NCBI GenBank assembly: GCA_963966185.1
Contig: CAWZYM010000396.1
Coordinates: forward strand, 797,599 to 861,598
Reading direction: 5' to 3'
Origin: Rhabditoides inermis
Lineage: Eukaryota > Nematoda > Chromadorea > Rhabditida > Rhabditidae
DNA: 64,000 bases
Position numbers and translations under genes: made by a program. Numbering within the stretch: position 1 is the stretch's first letter; every line of letters starts with the position of its first letter. This document shows positions 14,460-26,666 of the stretch, in pieces. The notes under the pieces were generated by a model that saw only the letters and a program-made list of their open reading frames with translations, searched no databases and had not been told where the DNA came from.

Positions 14460-17400
14460 CTGCAAGAGAGATGCTGAGGCACTGTGTGAGGGTGTGGGTG
14501 TGTGTGTGTGTGTGGATGTGCGGTGCGTGAGTGTGCGAAACCAGCTACGGGGGCCCAGCCGGGGGCTATACATGCAACAACTGGCCACAATAGCATGTCT
14601 ATAAATAGGGGGCGGTCTGCGGTGGCGCGCGCCTGGGGCAATGCGAGAGAGAGAGGGGAGGGAGTGAGAGAGAGAGAGAGAGAGAGAGATGACCACGCAA
14701 GATCCAGTCTCGAACCGGCAGGGGAGACGGTGGGAAAGACACATCTACAAGCATGCATCACAGCCGCTGCGGCAGCCACCGCCCCAAAAGGGCAGGTCGG
14801 CCAAATTCTGGTGAACGATCCGAGAAAAGAGAGGAGAGCGAATGCAGATGACTCGCACTACGGTAAGAGAGGGGATATCAATTACACATACACCAAACAT
14901 TCGCGGACGCGGCTCGTGACACGGTAAAGAAATGTGTGGCGGAGAGTATAGAGAGTAGCGAGTATAAATGGCAAATGTAGAAATACAGTGGGAATAGGGT
15001 CGAGAATAGTATATAGCAGAGAGAGTGGACAAAGGGCGCAGGTGCCGGCTGGCTGCCCACCCCACTGCAACACACTCCTCCGCTGGTCAGAGTGAGAGAC
15101 ACGGCTGCGATGTTGCTTGCTCGAAGATGCGCAATGCAAAACTCGTTCTTCGGATTTCGGATCGCGCCGCCGGCGGCCGGGGGGTGAGAGACGGCGCGGG
15201 CAGAGACGCAGACGTGCCGGGATCGCGCAAGAAACGCCCGGTCCGGCAATTACAGTGGTCAGTGGCGGCTGGAAGGAGAGGGCGGAGGAGGGGAAGGAAC
15301 AGGATTCGGTCGGCAGAGGAGTGGAGGCACGGCGAGCACGCGCCGCGCCCGCCGGCCGTTCGGAAATGCGCGGCGGTGGCGGGCGGCAGCCTGGCCATCC
15401 AGCCAGCAAGCCACGCCGTGACGCAACGAGTTTGAGTCCGGCTGCCAGCGACGGCAGATTGAAATCGGCGAGAGATGGGACTGGATGCCCGGGATAGCTC
15501 TGCACACCTCGTCCCCTCTCCACCATATCCACACTCTACGCGCCCATTCCCAGAGATGAAAGAACTGTCTATGCAAGAACATGTTACATGCACCGCGCGC
15601 GCACACACACACGACATACACACGCAATCCGCGCCCCGATCCATGTGTGGACATTAGGACAACACAACGGAACACAACACGGTAATCGAGAGCGGCCTTG
15701 GCAGAGCGGAAATGGGCCCGGCTGCGCCCCACCACTGCTGACAGCCTACAGTAGCCGGACAGAGCCCCGGGGGTGGGCGGGGCCTGAGCTCTGCCCTGTC
15801 TCGCCTCGAGGCGAGGCGAGGGCGGTGCGAGAGGGGCGGGACCAGAGAGAGGGTGAGAGGATGGCTGGCGGGCGAATTAGCGAGTTCGAGTGCGCTCTCT
15901 CCCGGCTGGCTCGGATTTGGATTAGCCCGATTCAGTGGGATTACCTGTTTTGGGTCAGCGGCGGATTGCGGGCGAAATAATAGCGAGTGAGTGAGTGCGA
16001 TGCGACAATGAGCGTGCGAATGCCGCCGGGAAACGGGGAGACAGAGAGGGAGAATGACCGGGAACCCCTGGGGGTTACTCAGTTACTGTACTCTCGAACC
16101 GATACTGTACACGACAAAAGTCACATCAAATAGAAATTGACATAATATATAATTGAAATTTAACGTGGTACCAAAATTCAAACAGTCAAGCACGATAAAC
16201 GGCGGCAAAGTGGAGTGAAAAGCGCTGGATGGAGCTGCGGCGCGAATACGGTAGCGGCCTAGCCAGCTGGCTGAGCGCGGTGCGTGTAAATGAGTGAAAT
16301 GAGAGATGATGCTGAGTGAGACAAAAGGAGGGCTGGCGAGATGAAAGGCGCCGCGCGGAAGCCGCCACCGTGCAGGTGTGCTGCGGGAAGGGAGAGGAGA
16401 GGAGTGGCAGTGCCCCGCACTTCTTCCACTGTTGCAATGAGAGACACGCACTGTGAATGGGGAGAGGAGGCGCGGCCGCTCGCGCAAAACAATGCGCCCG
16501 CCACCCCGCACCCCACCACCCGGCACGAATCCGAGACGATAGCCATGCAACACATGCGAACCATGCATCCCGAATACTATAGATACATAGTTGTACACAC
16601 ACACACACGCATCCGTGTAACCAGGTCGACTCGAGCACACTCGGGAAAAACGCAACGATACTGCAAACAGTGGGCTGGCTAATTGCGGCGAGGCTCGGAG
16701 GGAATGGGGACAGGGTGTGGACACACGGGGGACGAGAGGCAGGCAGACAGGCAGGAGTAGGCAGACCACGCTCCCGTACCCTGCAGCACATGTGCAGCTG
16801 TGGGCACGACGAGAGAGACAGAGACAAAGCCCGGGTTCTTGCGTGTCGGACAGGGTTGTATGGATGCACTGTGCATCCTCCTCCTCCCTCCTCCTCTTCT
16901 TCTTCTTCTTCTCGCGAGCGAGCCGGTCCGATCGGGTCGGACGCAAGTGAGCCGCGAAACGAGCCTGACACCGATATCCACTATCATCGAGACACAGAAC
17001 GAGTCGGCGGCAGTGGCGGCAGAGAGAGAGAGAGGGAGGGGGGGGAGTATAGTCCTGAGAGTGCGCCACTACACAAATTCAGGTGAGAATCCGCCAAATA
17101 GGCCGCGGCATCGGACAGCGTGGGAGAATCGCGGGAGTGCCGCCCGCGCGGACCACCCAAAAACAGTCTCATCAGAGGGCTGATCAAAGGAGGAGGAGGT
17201 GAAGAGAGAGAGACTATGCAAATGCGCTTAATCACGCAATATTCTCACACGTAGGAATACTGGCGGCCGAGAAGGGCCGAGAACTAGAGGAGGCGGCGCG
17301 ACCGTCTTCTGTCAGGCCTGCTCTGTGTCTGTGAGTGAGTGCGAGAGAGTGGGGAATGACGATTGAAACATACACCCACAGCGCCGCCGCCAAATGCACT

Positions 17401-18633
17401 CTCTTTCACCCCGGGCGGCCGGCTAGGCGGATTTCGGTGTGGTTGAAATATCGGTCAATCTGGTTACGACTCAGTGAGCCTCGCTCGTCGCGGGCTCGAG
17501 ACCTCAAACGGATTACGGTCAGCGGGTGCGACGCACTCGTGTTGGGCAGTGAGTGACTATCCGAGGGGGTACCGTCTCATTACGAGGTACTGTATCGAGT
17601 GTCCGCTTGGCTGCTTTTCGCAGCTCGTTTATTGCACATGTCGCCGTGGATAGGGCAAGGATGCAATCACCCGCCCTGTCTTCCCAATCCACCAGCCACC
17701 CAAAAACCGGGTTGAATGTTGTGTGAAAAAGCCCCGCCGATACTGAAAAAGCGCCTAGGAAAAACTATGCGCCGCCCCTCTTCCCCCTAAGAACTTGCCA
17801 ATGTGGCCGGGAAAAAAGTTCCGCTGTGCTGGCAAAAACGCAGCTCGAACACAGCACCAGACTAGCTCATAACACATGTCCCCCCGAGTGACGTCACTGC
17901 TGAGAGATATTCAAATTTCGAGGAGGCCTGTCGACACTCGGCCGTTTCAGCATTACACTGTGCGGACAGTCAGTGGCGCACAGAAGATTCATTGGAACGT
18001 GTGTGGGTCTCTCTTGTATGTGTCAGCTGTTTCGGCATTCGAATTCTCGCAGCTGGCAGGAGAGCGGAGCGAGGCTGGGACGGAACACTCCACCTGTTGG
18101 CATGATGGCTGGATCGGACTCCCGATATGAGACACCCAGCTGGCCCGCAACCAAGGCTGTCTCCCCCTCTCTCGCCCGCCTAGCCTCCATTCATAGCGCG
18201 GCCATGATCCGCACTGATCCGGAAGGCCTCCACAAACAAACACTCACACTCACCAACCAACAACACACGCACAGTTATTGTACCCATCCCGTCCCGAATG
18301 TGCGCTCACGCGGTGCCGGCGCCGCCTTTGTGTCCACTCTCCCTCCCCCCCCCCTCTCCCTCTCCTCTCTCCCTCGCCCCTCACTCACTCGCCGCATAAA
18401 GAGATAATTATGGAACGGGCGATGCAACACCGGCTGGACACAGCGGCAGAGAGTGTTCCGCGCGGAGAGACGCGTACAGAAGCAGACGACAAAGACTGGC
18501 GAGAGAGCGTGGCGGATGTGGGAGGGCGGCGCGACGGTCAGCCGACAAAGCCAGCCATATATCAGGGGTGAATTGAGGACAACCGGCTAAGCGAGTGAGA
18601 GCTGCCGACAGCGGAGACACATCCAGGATCGCC

Positions 18634-18677
<44 letters not shown>

Positions 18678-19256
18678 CTTGGGGGATCTGCCATTGCGCG
18701 GGAGTCGCACCACCGCGGTTTCGAGATGTCTATCTCGCACTGATCTGTCTCCCCCTTCCCTCGGTAATTACCCCACACCACAAAGAAGCACGCAAAAACC
18801 AGCGGGGCGAGAAGCGAAAAAGTCGGCCCGTCGCACAAAAACCGGAGCATATGTGCCTTCTGCTCGGCAACGACACAGCATATAGTCACAGCAGCACCGA
18901 CACAAGTCATTAGGGATCTCTCTCTCGAGGAGAAGGGGTACGGTAATCACACCTTGACCAGGTGGGGTATCATCACTCCATTGTCTCGTGACTGTATTGA
19001 ATAGTCGGCTGGCAGGTGGTAGCGGTGGTGTGTGACCGTACGCTCTAAGGGCTCCGCGCTCGATTATGCATGCATTTCACAATGCGGCGGTGCGATTCGC
19101 AACACCCCGCCACACCGGAATACCATCAAAACGACGACAACGATGAGAGAGACTGCATTCATTTGCGTGCAAGATACATGAGGGAGGGTTGAGAGAGAGA
19201 GAGAGGGGGGGGACAATGGATTGTGGATGGGAGGGAGTGAGTGGAGAGCCCGGGGA
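14460..19256. other. GC-rich gene-poor region upstream of the BED gene
   Basis: About 4.8 kb without a convincing exon. It is GC-rich and carries several short CT/GA runs (for example 14667-14690, 18639-18674, 19190-19206). It lies 5' of the BED gene and 3' of the small minus-strand gene, so it may hold the BED promoter, 5' UTR exons and a large first intron. The many long open frames are the expected by-product of GC-rich sequence. Confidence 0.5.
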
Positions 19257-20294
19257 TCAGTTCTTGTCCAGAAGAGGGGTGCAGTCCAGGACTGAAACAC
19301 ATGCACTATTTATGAATCTTGTTTTACTCTTCTTTTACTTTTATTCTTCTTCTTTTCCCCGCGGCGTGCGGTCGGGTCCTCATTCTGCCCCACCGCCGCC
19401 GAATGTTCGGTCATCGACAAGAATCCTTCCCGAGTAACCAGTGAGGCGGCGGGAAGTACCCTTATGTGGAAGCAGCTATGGCGCGAGGAGATACCAATTG
19501 GCATGGAAGCAAAGGGACCCTCGGAGCTCTACACGTCAAGAATGGTACTCTAATGGTCCAGGAATGATTATCGATCAAGTATCGCCTTCCCACCAGTAAC
19601 CTCGTCAGCCTACTTGTCTTTCCCCGGCGTTAGCCTATGTATCTAGCATCTTAGGCACTACTGTATGCTTCATATCATTATGATTGTGTTGTCATATTCA
19701 AATATAACGATTCCGGATAAACGATTGATTGATAAACGATTGACTTGTTTTACTGTACTTTTACTTGAAAGTAGCGAGTCTATCGAAGAATTTGGGAAAG
19801 TCTGTTTTGTGACTGACTACCATGTTGTTAAGTACACTCTAAACTTACAGTTGGTGAGGGAATCTGGATGGTCGACCACCTCCTCTTCTCTCAGCGGGAT
19901 GTCCAGAAAGAGTTGCGACTGAAAACGTATAGTGACTAAAAAAAATTCTGATTACACTTGTCAATTTTCGTGTGTCATACTGTTCCTTATTCCTATGCCT
20001 CCCTATGCCCTTAAAAAAGATCTTTGTGTAAGAATACCGTACCCTATCGAGCGGAGGCAGTTGAGATGCCGTGGAATCCGAGGTGTCCGAGGAACTGTCG
20101 ACTGGCTGGAAACACGAATCAGTTTTCCTCTCATGTAATGGACCACCTCAATCAGATTGTCGAACTGAACGTAGCCGTCGGCTCTGGGAGAGACTACCGG
20201 CTGAGGACCCTGAAAGAAGTGGTAAGAATGAGTAAGGAAGAGAGAAAAGATATAAATATATAGAGAGATTAGAGAATACGAAGAGAAGAGGAGG

Positions 20295-20343
<49 letters not shown>

Positions 20344-20431
20344 TTTGTACCCTCGGTTCGAACACAGTCTCCTTGTCTTCTTCGGGCATGGCTGCACCGA
20401 GACACGGGATGAGGCTCTTCAGTCGCTCCAT
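19257..20431 (-). CDS. Unrecognised small acidic protein, 103 residues
   Basis: Five short exons on the minus strand (20351-20431, 20147-20209, 20043-20105, 19849-19918, 19257-19291) join perfectly in phase and end in TGA. The start codon sits one base after a strong acceptor (CACTTTCAG then G-ATG), as at a trans-spliced start. Three introns have good T-rich acceptors and one is only 41 bases. The protein has no signal peptide or membrane segment. It starts MERLKSLIPCLGAAMPEEDK, continues with a Ser/Asp-rich stretch (PVDSSSDTSDSTASQLPPLD) and ends with acidic and dileucine-like pieces (LREEEVVDHPDSLTN, CTPLLDKN), reminiscent of an endosomal adaptor-binding tail. I do not recognise a family. 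It is divergent from the next plus-strand gene with a 367-base shared promoter. A GA repeat fills part of intron 1 (20297-20340). Confidence 0.65.
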
Positions 20432-20798
20432 CCTGAAAGTGCCCCATTCAACGCTCACATAATATGTGAGAACTCGGAGAGAGTTTCATTGAATCGATGT
20501 CGTTTTGAAATGCCGACAGTATGTCCGGAAACGCATGCAAAGTGAACATCTGGAGAGTTCTCCGTCTCGCATGAAGAACGCATAGGGATGGAAACGAAAT
20601 GATGGACAGCGAATAACATACGGTGATTGACTACAATTCACCACACGGCAGAGAGACAAAACGAACTGACTCACACTCGTGTCATCTCACTCCGCCAATG
20701 TTGTGATAAGCGTTTTTTGTTGGTCTCGCCGCTCATGTTTATGCAAAGTTGACCCTATGACAGTAACATAGTGGGGATCATATATCCACTATCCGCAG
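20432..20798. promoter_or_regulatory. Divergent intergenic region
   Basis: These 367 bases separate two divergently transcribed genes and presumably hold both promoters. AT content is moderate. The plus-strand gene starts directly after ATCCGCAG, an acceptor-like sequence. No specific operator can be assigned. Confidence 0.5.
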
Positions 20799-23700
20799 AT
20801 GTCGGCTGCCAGCGAGTCGGATGCGTACGGAGCGATCGTGCGTGCCGGGAAGCGCATGGAAGAACTGGCTGTGGTACGCGTCAACCCTCCAACCCTCGCC
20901 GTTCCCTTCCACACACTCCGCCGTCCGCGACTCCTCTCCTCATCTTCCACCTCTTCCCTCAACAAACCACACTTCTCCGGAAAGGTGAGATCAACACCCA
21001 CATTCCGAAATTTATGTTGTAGTCCTATCGAGCCACTCGTCACTTTGAATCTGTCTACTGGGCAGAACAGAGTGAGGAAGAGGTAAGAGCAATCTACCAG
21101 CTTACTCACAAGCATTTTTCGGCACGCACACCTGTTCTCGTCACGGTCTCGACGTGCAACATTCGAGAACACGGAGATGTGAGCTTCTACCTCTCTCGCT
21201 ATCTCTCTCTCTCTCTCTCTCTATCTCTATCTCTCTCTTTTCCCTCTCCATCCGATCATTGCAGTGTTGTGACGACGCCCCGTCCCCGCCGGCTGCCCCG
21301 CTCGACCACCGCTGACTCTTTTTTCCCGCACCTGACATTTTATCTATGCTTTTGTAAAGAGATGTTGTGTCGTGTGGTGGCTGGCAGCTGAAAGTGTCTC
21401 TCTTCGTCCCCTATCCTCTCTTCTCCTTTCTCGCAGGTGTCAGATGGGCAACTGTGTGTGTGGCGAGCGGCGGGAGGCGCGTCGGGCGACCGCGTGCGAG
21501 CTGCGCGTCTCGATGCCGCGTCGACTGGACCAGCGCGTCGCCGCCGACATGCAGGCACGTCCTTCTATCCACTCATCACTCTTGCCTTTTGTAGAGACAA
21601 CTCGCGCCTACCTTCCACCGACTATCTGCTTACCGCAGACACAGAGTACGACCTACATGATTTAATTTAAATGTATTATACCAGTCGGAGTCTGCCTACC
21701 GTATGCTATGATACAGATACTCTAATGAGATAGACAGAGTATCGATACATTATCGACTGAATAAGGATCAAATATCATCATCCAGCACTATTCTCGATCA
21801 CTGAAATGTATTGCATCGGCGTTAGTCTTCCAACATCTTGGTCCTACTGTATGATACGGCGTTCAAGCAGTTCTGATTCGGATGTCATTGTGATGCCGTA
21901 ATCTTATGTTCTCATGTAATCATAAATATGTTTCAGGAACGCATCAATGTGCGCGTCGACATCGTCTACCGACGACCGATTCAACATGATGTGAGTTTGA
22001 ATGAAACACTAATCAGTTGAACCCCTACTACTATTTCAGAACACGTCCACTTCCACATCGAGCAGTTCGTTGAGTGAGCTGCTACTGCAGAACCGGCTCG
22101 GCGACAGGGTGAAGTCAGAAGTATTTGAATTCGTCACTCGAATTGTTCAGATATTACGACACCAATACGAGGAGGGTGAGGATGAAGAAGATTATCCCCC
22201 GCGCCCGCGACGTCCCCTCGAATCCCGCGTTTCCATCGAAAGCGGACGATTCAGCCTTCCGTCCGTGAGTATTCAGTTTATCTTCTCAACACAGTTTCAT
22301 ACAGTTATTCCAAAGTGATTCAACTATTGACAAGACCTTTAGGAGATGGACTACCGTGCGTGGATGGTGGATCGACGGCGCGACTCGCGCGACTTGCGCG
22401 TATTCCTCCACCAGTCTCAACCCATCCCACAGGTACAATCTCACACATCCACACAAATCAATTCAACCAAATGTTTATTATCTTTCAAAAGTACTTCCAA
22501 GTAAAAGTAGTTGGTTTGTACCGTTGTCTCAGTTGAGCAAAAGGACTGACATGTTTTCAATGGAGACATGTGCCAACAGGCTCTCTCTCTCATACCAGTG
22601 CAAAGCGGCCATATTATAATGAACGCGTTTACGAAGTTATGCAGTTATTATCTAAAAGCACAACTTCTGTTGTAACATAACACGTCGAATAATGCTGAGA
22701 GCCTGTTTGCACATGTCTCCATTGAAAACATGTCAGTCCTTTTGCTCAACTGAGACAACGGTACAAACCAACTACTTTTACTTGGAAGTACTTTTGAAAG
22801 ATAATATCTGTCCTTTTCTTAAGTTTTGTTTCACAAAATTAGAGAGGGCGCGCAGCGCCCTCTCTCTTGGGTTAAAATAAGGCTCGCGCCAGAATTTTCA
22901 AGTAGCGATATCCAAAGGACATGTTAGCAACAATGTGAAGTCTTCCAATTTATGTTAGTTAGATTCGCACGGTTCCATAGGGCAGATCACTAATTGACGG
23001 CATCTTTGTATCTTTTCTCCGAAAGAAGTTATGAGCGATCTCGCACTCGCACTAGGCGAAAGGCCAGCGTGTGGGTGGGTGTCGTTTCCAGTCACGCTAG
23101 CTGATAGCTAGCCCTCTGCTGGCGGGCGAGCGCGAGAGCACGCGAGAGAGCACGCTGTTTGGAGAGAGACAGATGTACTTTGGTGGCTGCGATCAGTAGG
23201 AATTTAGTAAGGGGAGAGAGAAAGAGAGAACGAGAGAACGAGAGAACGAGAGAACGAGAGAACGAGAGAACGAGAGAACGATATAACGAGAGAAAAGGAG
23301 AAAAAGAGAGGAGGGAAGGAGGGAAGGAGAGACGGAGAGAACGAGAGAACGAGAGAACGAGAGAAGGATAGAAAGAGAGAACGAGAGAACGAGAGAACCA
23401 GAGAAAGAGAGAAAGATATAAAAAGAGAACGAGAGAGCTAGAGAACGAGAGAAAGAGAGAAAGGGAGAAGGAGGGAAGGAGGGATGGAGAGAAGAAGAGA
23501 AGGATAGAAAGAGAGAACGAGAGAACTAGAGAACGAAAGAAAGAGAGAAAGAGAGAAAGAGATAAAGAGAGAACGAGAGAAAGCGAGAACGATATAACGA
23601 GAGAATTAGAGAACGAGAGAAAGAGAGAATGGGAGGAGGAGGGAAGGAGGGAAGGAGAGAAAGAGAGAAAGAGAGAACGAGAAAACGAGAAAACGAGAGA

Positions 23701-26322
23701 AAGAGAAAACGAGAGAAAGAGAGAACGATATAACGAGAGAGCTAGAGAACGAGAGAAAGAGAGAAAGGGAGAAGGAGGGAAGGAGGGATGGAGAGAAGAA
23801 GAGAAGGAGAGAAGGAGAGAACTAGAGAAAAAAGAGAAAGAGAGAAAGAGAGAAAGAGAGAAAGAGAGAAAGAGAGAAAGAGAGAAAGAGAGAAAGAGAG
23901 AAAGAGAGAAAGAGAGAAAGAGAGAAAGAGAGAAAGATAACGAGAGAAAGAGAAACCGATAGAAAGAGAAAACGAGTGAAAGAGAGAACGATATAACGAG
24001 AGAACTAGAGAACGAGAGAAAGAGAGAAAGTGAGAAGGCGGGAAGGAGGGAAGGAAAGAAGGAGAGAACGAGACAACGAGAGAACGAGACAACGAGACAA
24101 CGAGACAACGAGAGAACGAGAAAACGAGAAAACGAGAGCACGAGAGAACGAGAGAAAGAGAGAACGATATAACGATATAACGAGAGAAATAGAGAACGAG
24201 AGAAAGAGAGAAGGAGAGAAGGAGAGAAGGAGGGAAGAAGAGAAGGAGAGACGGAGAGAACGAGAGAACGAGAGAACGAGAGAACGAGAGAAGGATAGAA
24301 AGAGAGAACGAGATAAAGAGAGAACGAGAGAACGAGAGAACGAGAGAACGAGAGAACGAGAGAAAGAGAGAACAAGAGAAAGAGAGAACGAAAGAAAGAG
24401 AGAACGATATAACTAGAGAACGAGAGAACGAGAGAAAGAGAGAAGGAGGGTGGTAGGAGGGAAGGAGGGAAGAAGAGAAGGAGAGACGGAGAGACGGAGA
24501 AAACGAGAGAACGAGAGAACGAGAAACGAGAGAACGAGAGAACGAGAGAACGAGAGAACGAGAGAAAGAGAGAAAGAGAGAAAGAGAGAACGAGAGAAAG
24601 AGAGAACTGGAGAACTAGAGAAAAAGAGAAAGGGAGAAGGAGGGAAGGAGGGAAGGAGAGAAGAAGAGAAGGAGACACGCGAGAACGAGAGAACGAGAGA
24701 ACGAGAGAACGAGAGAACGAGAGAACGAGAGAACGAGAGAAAGAGAAAACGAAATAACGAGAGAACTAGATAACGAGAGAACGAGAGAACGAGAGAAAGA
24801 GAGAAAGGGAGAAGGGGGGAAGGAGGGAAGGAGAGAAGGAGAGACGGAGAGACGGAGAGAACGAGAGAACGAGAGAACGAGAGAACGAGAGAACGAGAGA
24901 AAGAGAGAACGAGAGAAAGAGAGAAAAGAGAGAAAAGAGAGAACGAGAGAAAGAGAGAAAAGAGAGAAAGGGAGAAAGAGAGAACGAGAGAACGAGAGAA
25001 CTAGAGAACGAGAGAAAGAGAGAAAGGGATAACGAGAGAACGAGAGAAAGAGAGAACGAGAGAAAGAGAGAATGAGAGAAAGAGAGAAGGAAAGAAGGAG
25101 GGAAGGAAGGAAGGAGGGAAGGAGAGGAGGAGAGGAGGAGAGAAGGGGAGAAGGAGAGAAGGAGGGAAGGAATGGGAGGAGAGAAGGAGGAAAGGAGAGG
25201 AGGAGAGAAGGAAAGAAGGAGAGAAGGAGGGAAGGAATGGAAGGAGAGAACGAGAGAACGAGAAAATATCGAATAAATTTGAAATGAAATTGATGAAATA
25301 ATGAGAGAAGAACATGTTACATGTATGAAGACGAGAGAGAAAATTTCTATGAAATTCAACAAAAGGACATATATTATCTTTTAAAAGTACTTCCGTAAAA
25401 AGTGTTGTTTGTGTTAACCTGATTCAAGAAAAGCGCATGCATATATTATTAATTTTCGAAAAATCAAATCGTAAACACCTGAACATGAAAACTAACACAA
25501 ACTTGCTCTTTCAAAACGTTGAATAATTTTTGAATAATTAATGTTGAATAATTCCATGTTTTATTTTTTTGACATTTTTATACCTGAAACATTGAGTCAA
25601 ACAACATCACGAATAACATTTTATTTTACTGATAAACCATAAATAATAAACCGCAAAAAACACTAAATAAACAAAACAATCGTATTATTCTGAATGTTAC
25701 GTGTAACTATTCTATATTCGTTTGAAAGAGCAAGTTTGTGTTAGTTTTCATGTTCAGGTGTTTACGATTTGATTTTTCGAAAATTAATAATATATGCATG
25801 CGCTTTTCTTGAATCAGGTTAACACAAACAACACTTTTTACGGAAGTACTTTTAAAAGATAATTACATTTTCATACACGTTCGCGATTCGCTGCGAGGAT
25901 ATCGACGCGCACCCGCTATTCGCCTATCTCTCTCTCTCACTCACACACAGAGGGGGCGGGGCGAAAGCGATTGTCCGACGCCCGCCCGCCCGACACCAAT
26001 CTCAATCCGCACTCGAATGCGGACTCTCCGTATCTCGCTTCAAATTCAATCAAACTCAATACAACTTTCTATAACTCTATCGAATAGAGATGTGAATGCA
26101 ATGTAACAGTGGAAATCACTTCAAAATGAGGAAAAGTGCTTCATCCGGGAAAAGTCGTTTTTGAGCATTCTAGCGCGCGGGGACATCCAGTACAAACGAG
26201 AGGGCGCTGGCGCGCCCTCTCTAATTCGTAATCACAAACGCAAACACATCCACGCTTCCTGTAATCTCTTGCATACTTTTCAGAATACCACTGAGGATTC
26301 TCGCTCCATTTCCAGCATCTAA
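20799..26322 (+). CDS. Unrecognised gene with a repeat-filled last intron
   Basis: Supported exons: 20799-20873 (MSAASESDAYGAIVRAGKRM), 21023-21178 (contains TRHFESVYWAEQSEEE and TPVLVTVSTCNIREHG), about 21437-21552 (Cys-rich QMGNCVCGERR, then LRVSMPRRLDQRVAADMQ), 21937-21990 (ERINVRVDIVYRRPIQHD), 22041-22264, 22345-22434 and 26284-26322. The last is NTTEDSRSISSI then TAA, behind a strong TTTTCAG acceptor and in phase. The join between the second and third exons is not settled; a tiny 17-base exon at 21266-21282 would restore phase. One donor appears to be GC (21553). The C-terminal half is Ser-, acidic- and Arg-rich. I recognise no domain. The last intron (22435-26283) contains a fold-back element, a 3.4-kb composite repeat and the purine satellite. 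Tandem AATAAA signals follow the stop. Confidence 0.55.
22478..22804. mobile_element. Fold-back MITE, copy 1
   Basis: About 327 bases with arms of roughly 108 bases that are reverse complements. The left arm begins TTATCTTTCAAAAGTACTTC; the right arm ends in its complement. Outer bases TTATCT...AGATAA are shared with two other copies in this window. No ORF is present, so it is non-autonomous. The exact target-site duplication is ambiguous because the flanks are TA-rich. Confidence 0.88.
23211..25265. repeat. 2-kb homopurine satellite, 8-base unit GAGAGAAC/GAGAGAAA
   Basis: Two kilobases of degenerate tandem repeat built from GAGAGAAC, GAGAGAAA and GGAGGGAA variants. The plus strand is almost wholly purine with scattered C and T. 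The 528-residue Ser/Leu/Phe open frame on the opposite strand is a translation of this repeat and not a gene. Confidence 0.97.
25374..25862. mobile_element. Fold-back MITE, copy 2
   Basis: About 489 bases with near-perfect inverted arms of roughly 140 bases (about 25374-25515 and 25726-25862). The ends TTATCTTTTAAAAGTACTTC match copies 1 and 3. It is non-coding, with an AT-rich loop. It lies between the satellite and the right end of the composite element. Confidence 0.9.
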
Positions 26323-26470
26323 TGTCTAATCCCGAATCCACCCAGAATATCGTATTTGTACATTGTCGCAAGATATAAGAATATTGCCTTTCTTTCCAGT
26401 TTCCTGATTTCAACAATCACTTTCCGATTTCCGCGTGTCATACAGTTCCCAATGTGTCATACCACCTATT

Positions 26471-26540
26471 AATAAAGCTTTATTAATCGCAAAGAGCCGA
26501 AATACAATAAAGCTTTATTCATCGCAAAGAGTCGAAATAC
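26471..26540. terminator. Duplicated palindromic poly(A) signal between convergent genes
   Basis: A 35-base unit is present twice in tandem (26471-26505, 26506-26540), each beginning AATAAAGCTTTATT. That palindrome gives AATAAA on both strands. It lies between the stop of the plus-strand gene (26322) and the stop of the minus-strand Fringe-type gene (26667), so one unit can serve both transcripts. Confidence 0.75.
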
Positions 26541-26666
26541 AAAGACGGAATCACAAAGTGAGGCAATTCGACCCGTGTCGGTTATGTACAATGGGGCATA
26601 AAACTCTGGGATGAATCGAGGCTACTCTGTACAAGGGGGATATTAGACTAGTTAGGCGTTAGCTGA

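Larger units (their letters stand above)
22840..26223. mobile_element. Composite repeat element bounded by 26-bp inverted termini
   Basis: The left end TAGAGAGGGCGCGC followed by AGCGCCCTCTC recurs in inverted form at 26198-26223 with one extra C. Each terminus is itself a palindrome. The first 300 bases (22840-23150) match 52657-52930 at roughly 85-90% by eye, and the same terminus recurs at 49410. The interior holds the purine satellite and fold-back copy 2. No transposase is visible, so the class is unknown. Confidence 0.7.

Noticed and set aside
14112..17086. Several 130-330-residue open frames on both strands
   Set aside because: GC-rich sequence with few stops; no domain, no consistent splice structure, and frames overlap on opposite strands.
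22345..22501. Plus-strand gene ending inside fold-back copy 1
   Set aside because: A better last exon with strong acceptor, correct phase and poly(A) signals exists at 26284-26322; kept only as a possible isoform.
23092..24678. 528-residue minus-strand open frame rich in Ser, Leu and Phe
   Set aside because: It is a translation of the purine satellite; the absence of stops follows from repeat composition.
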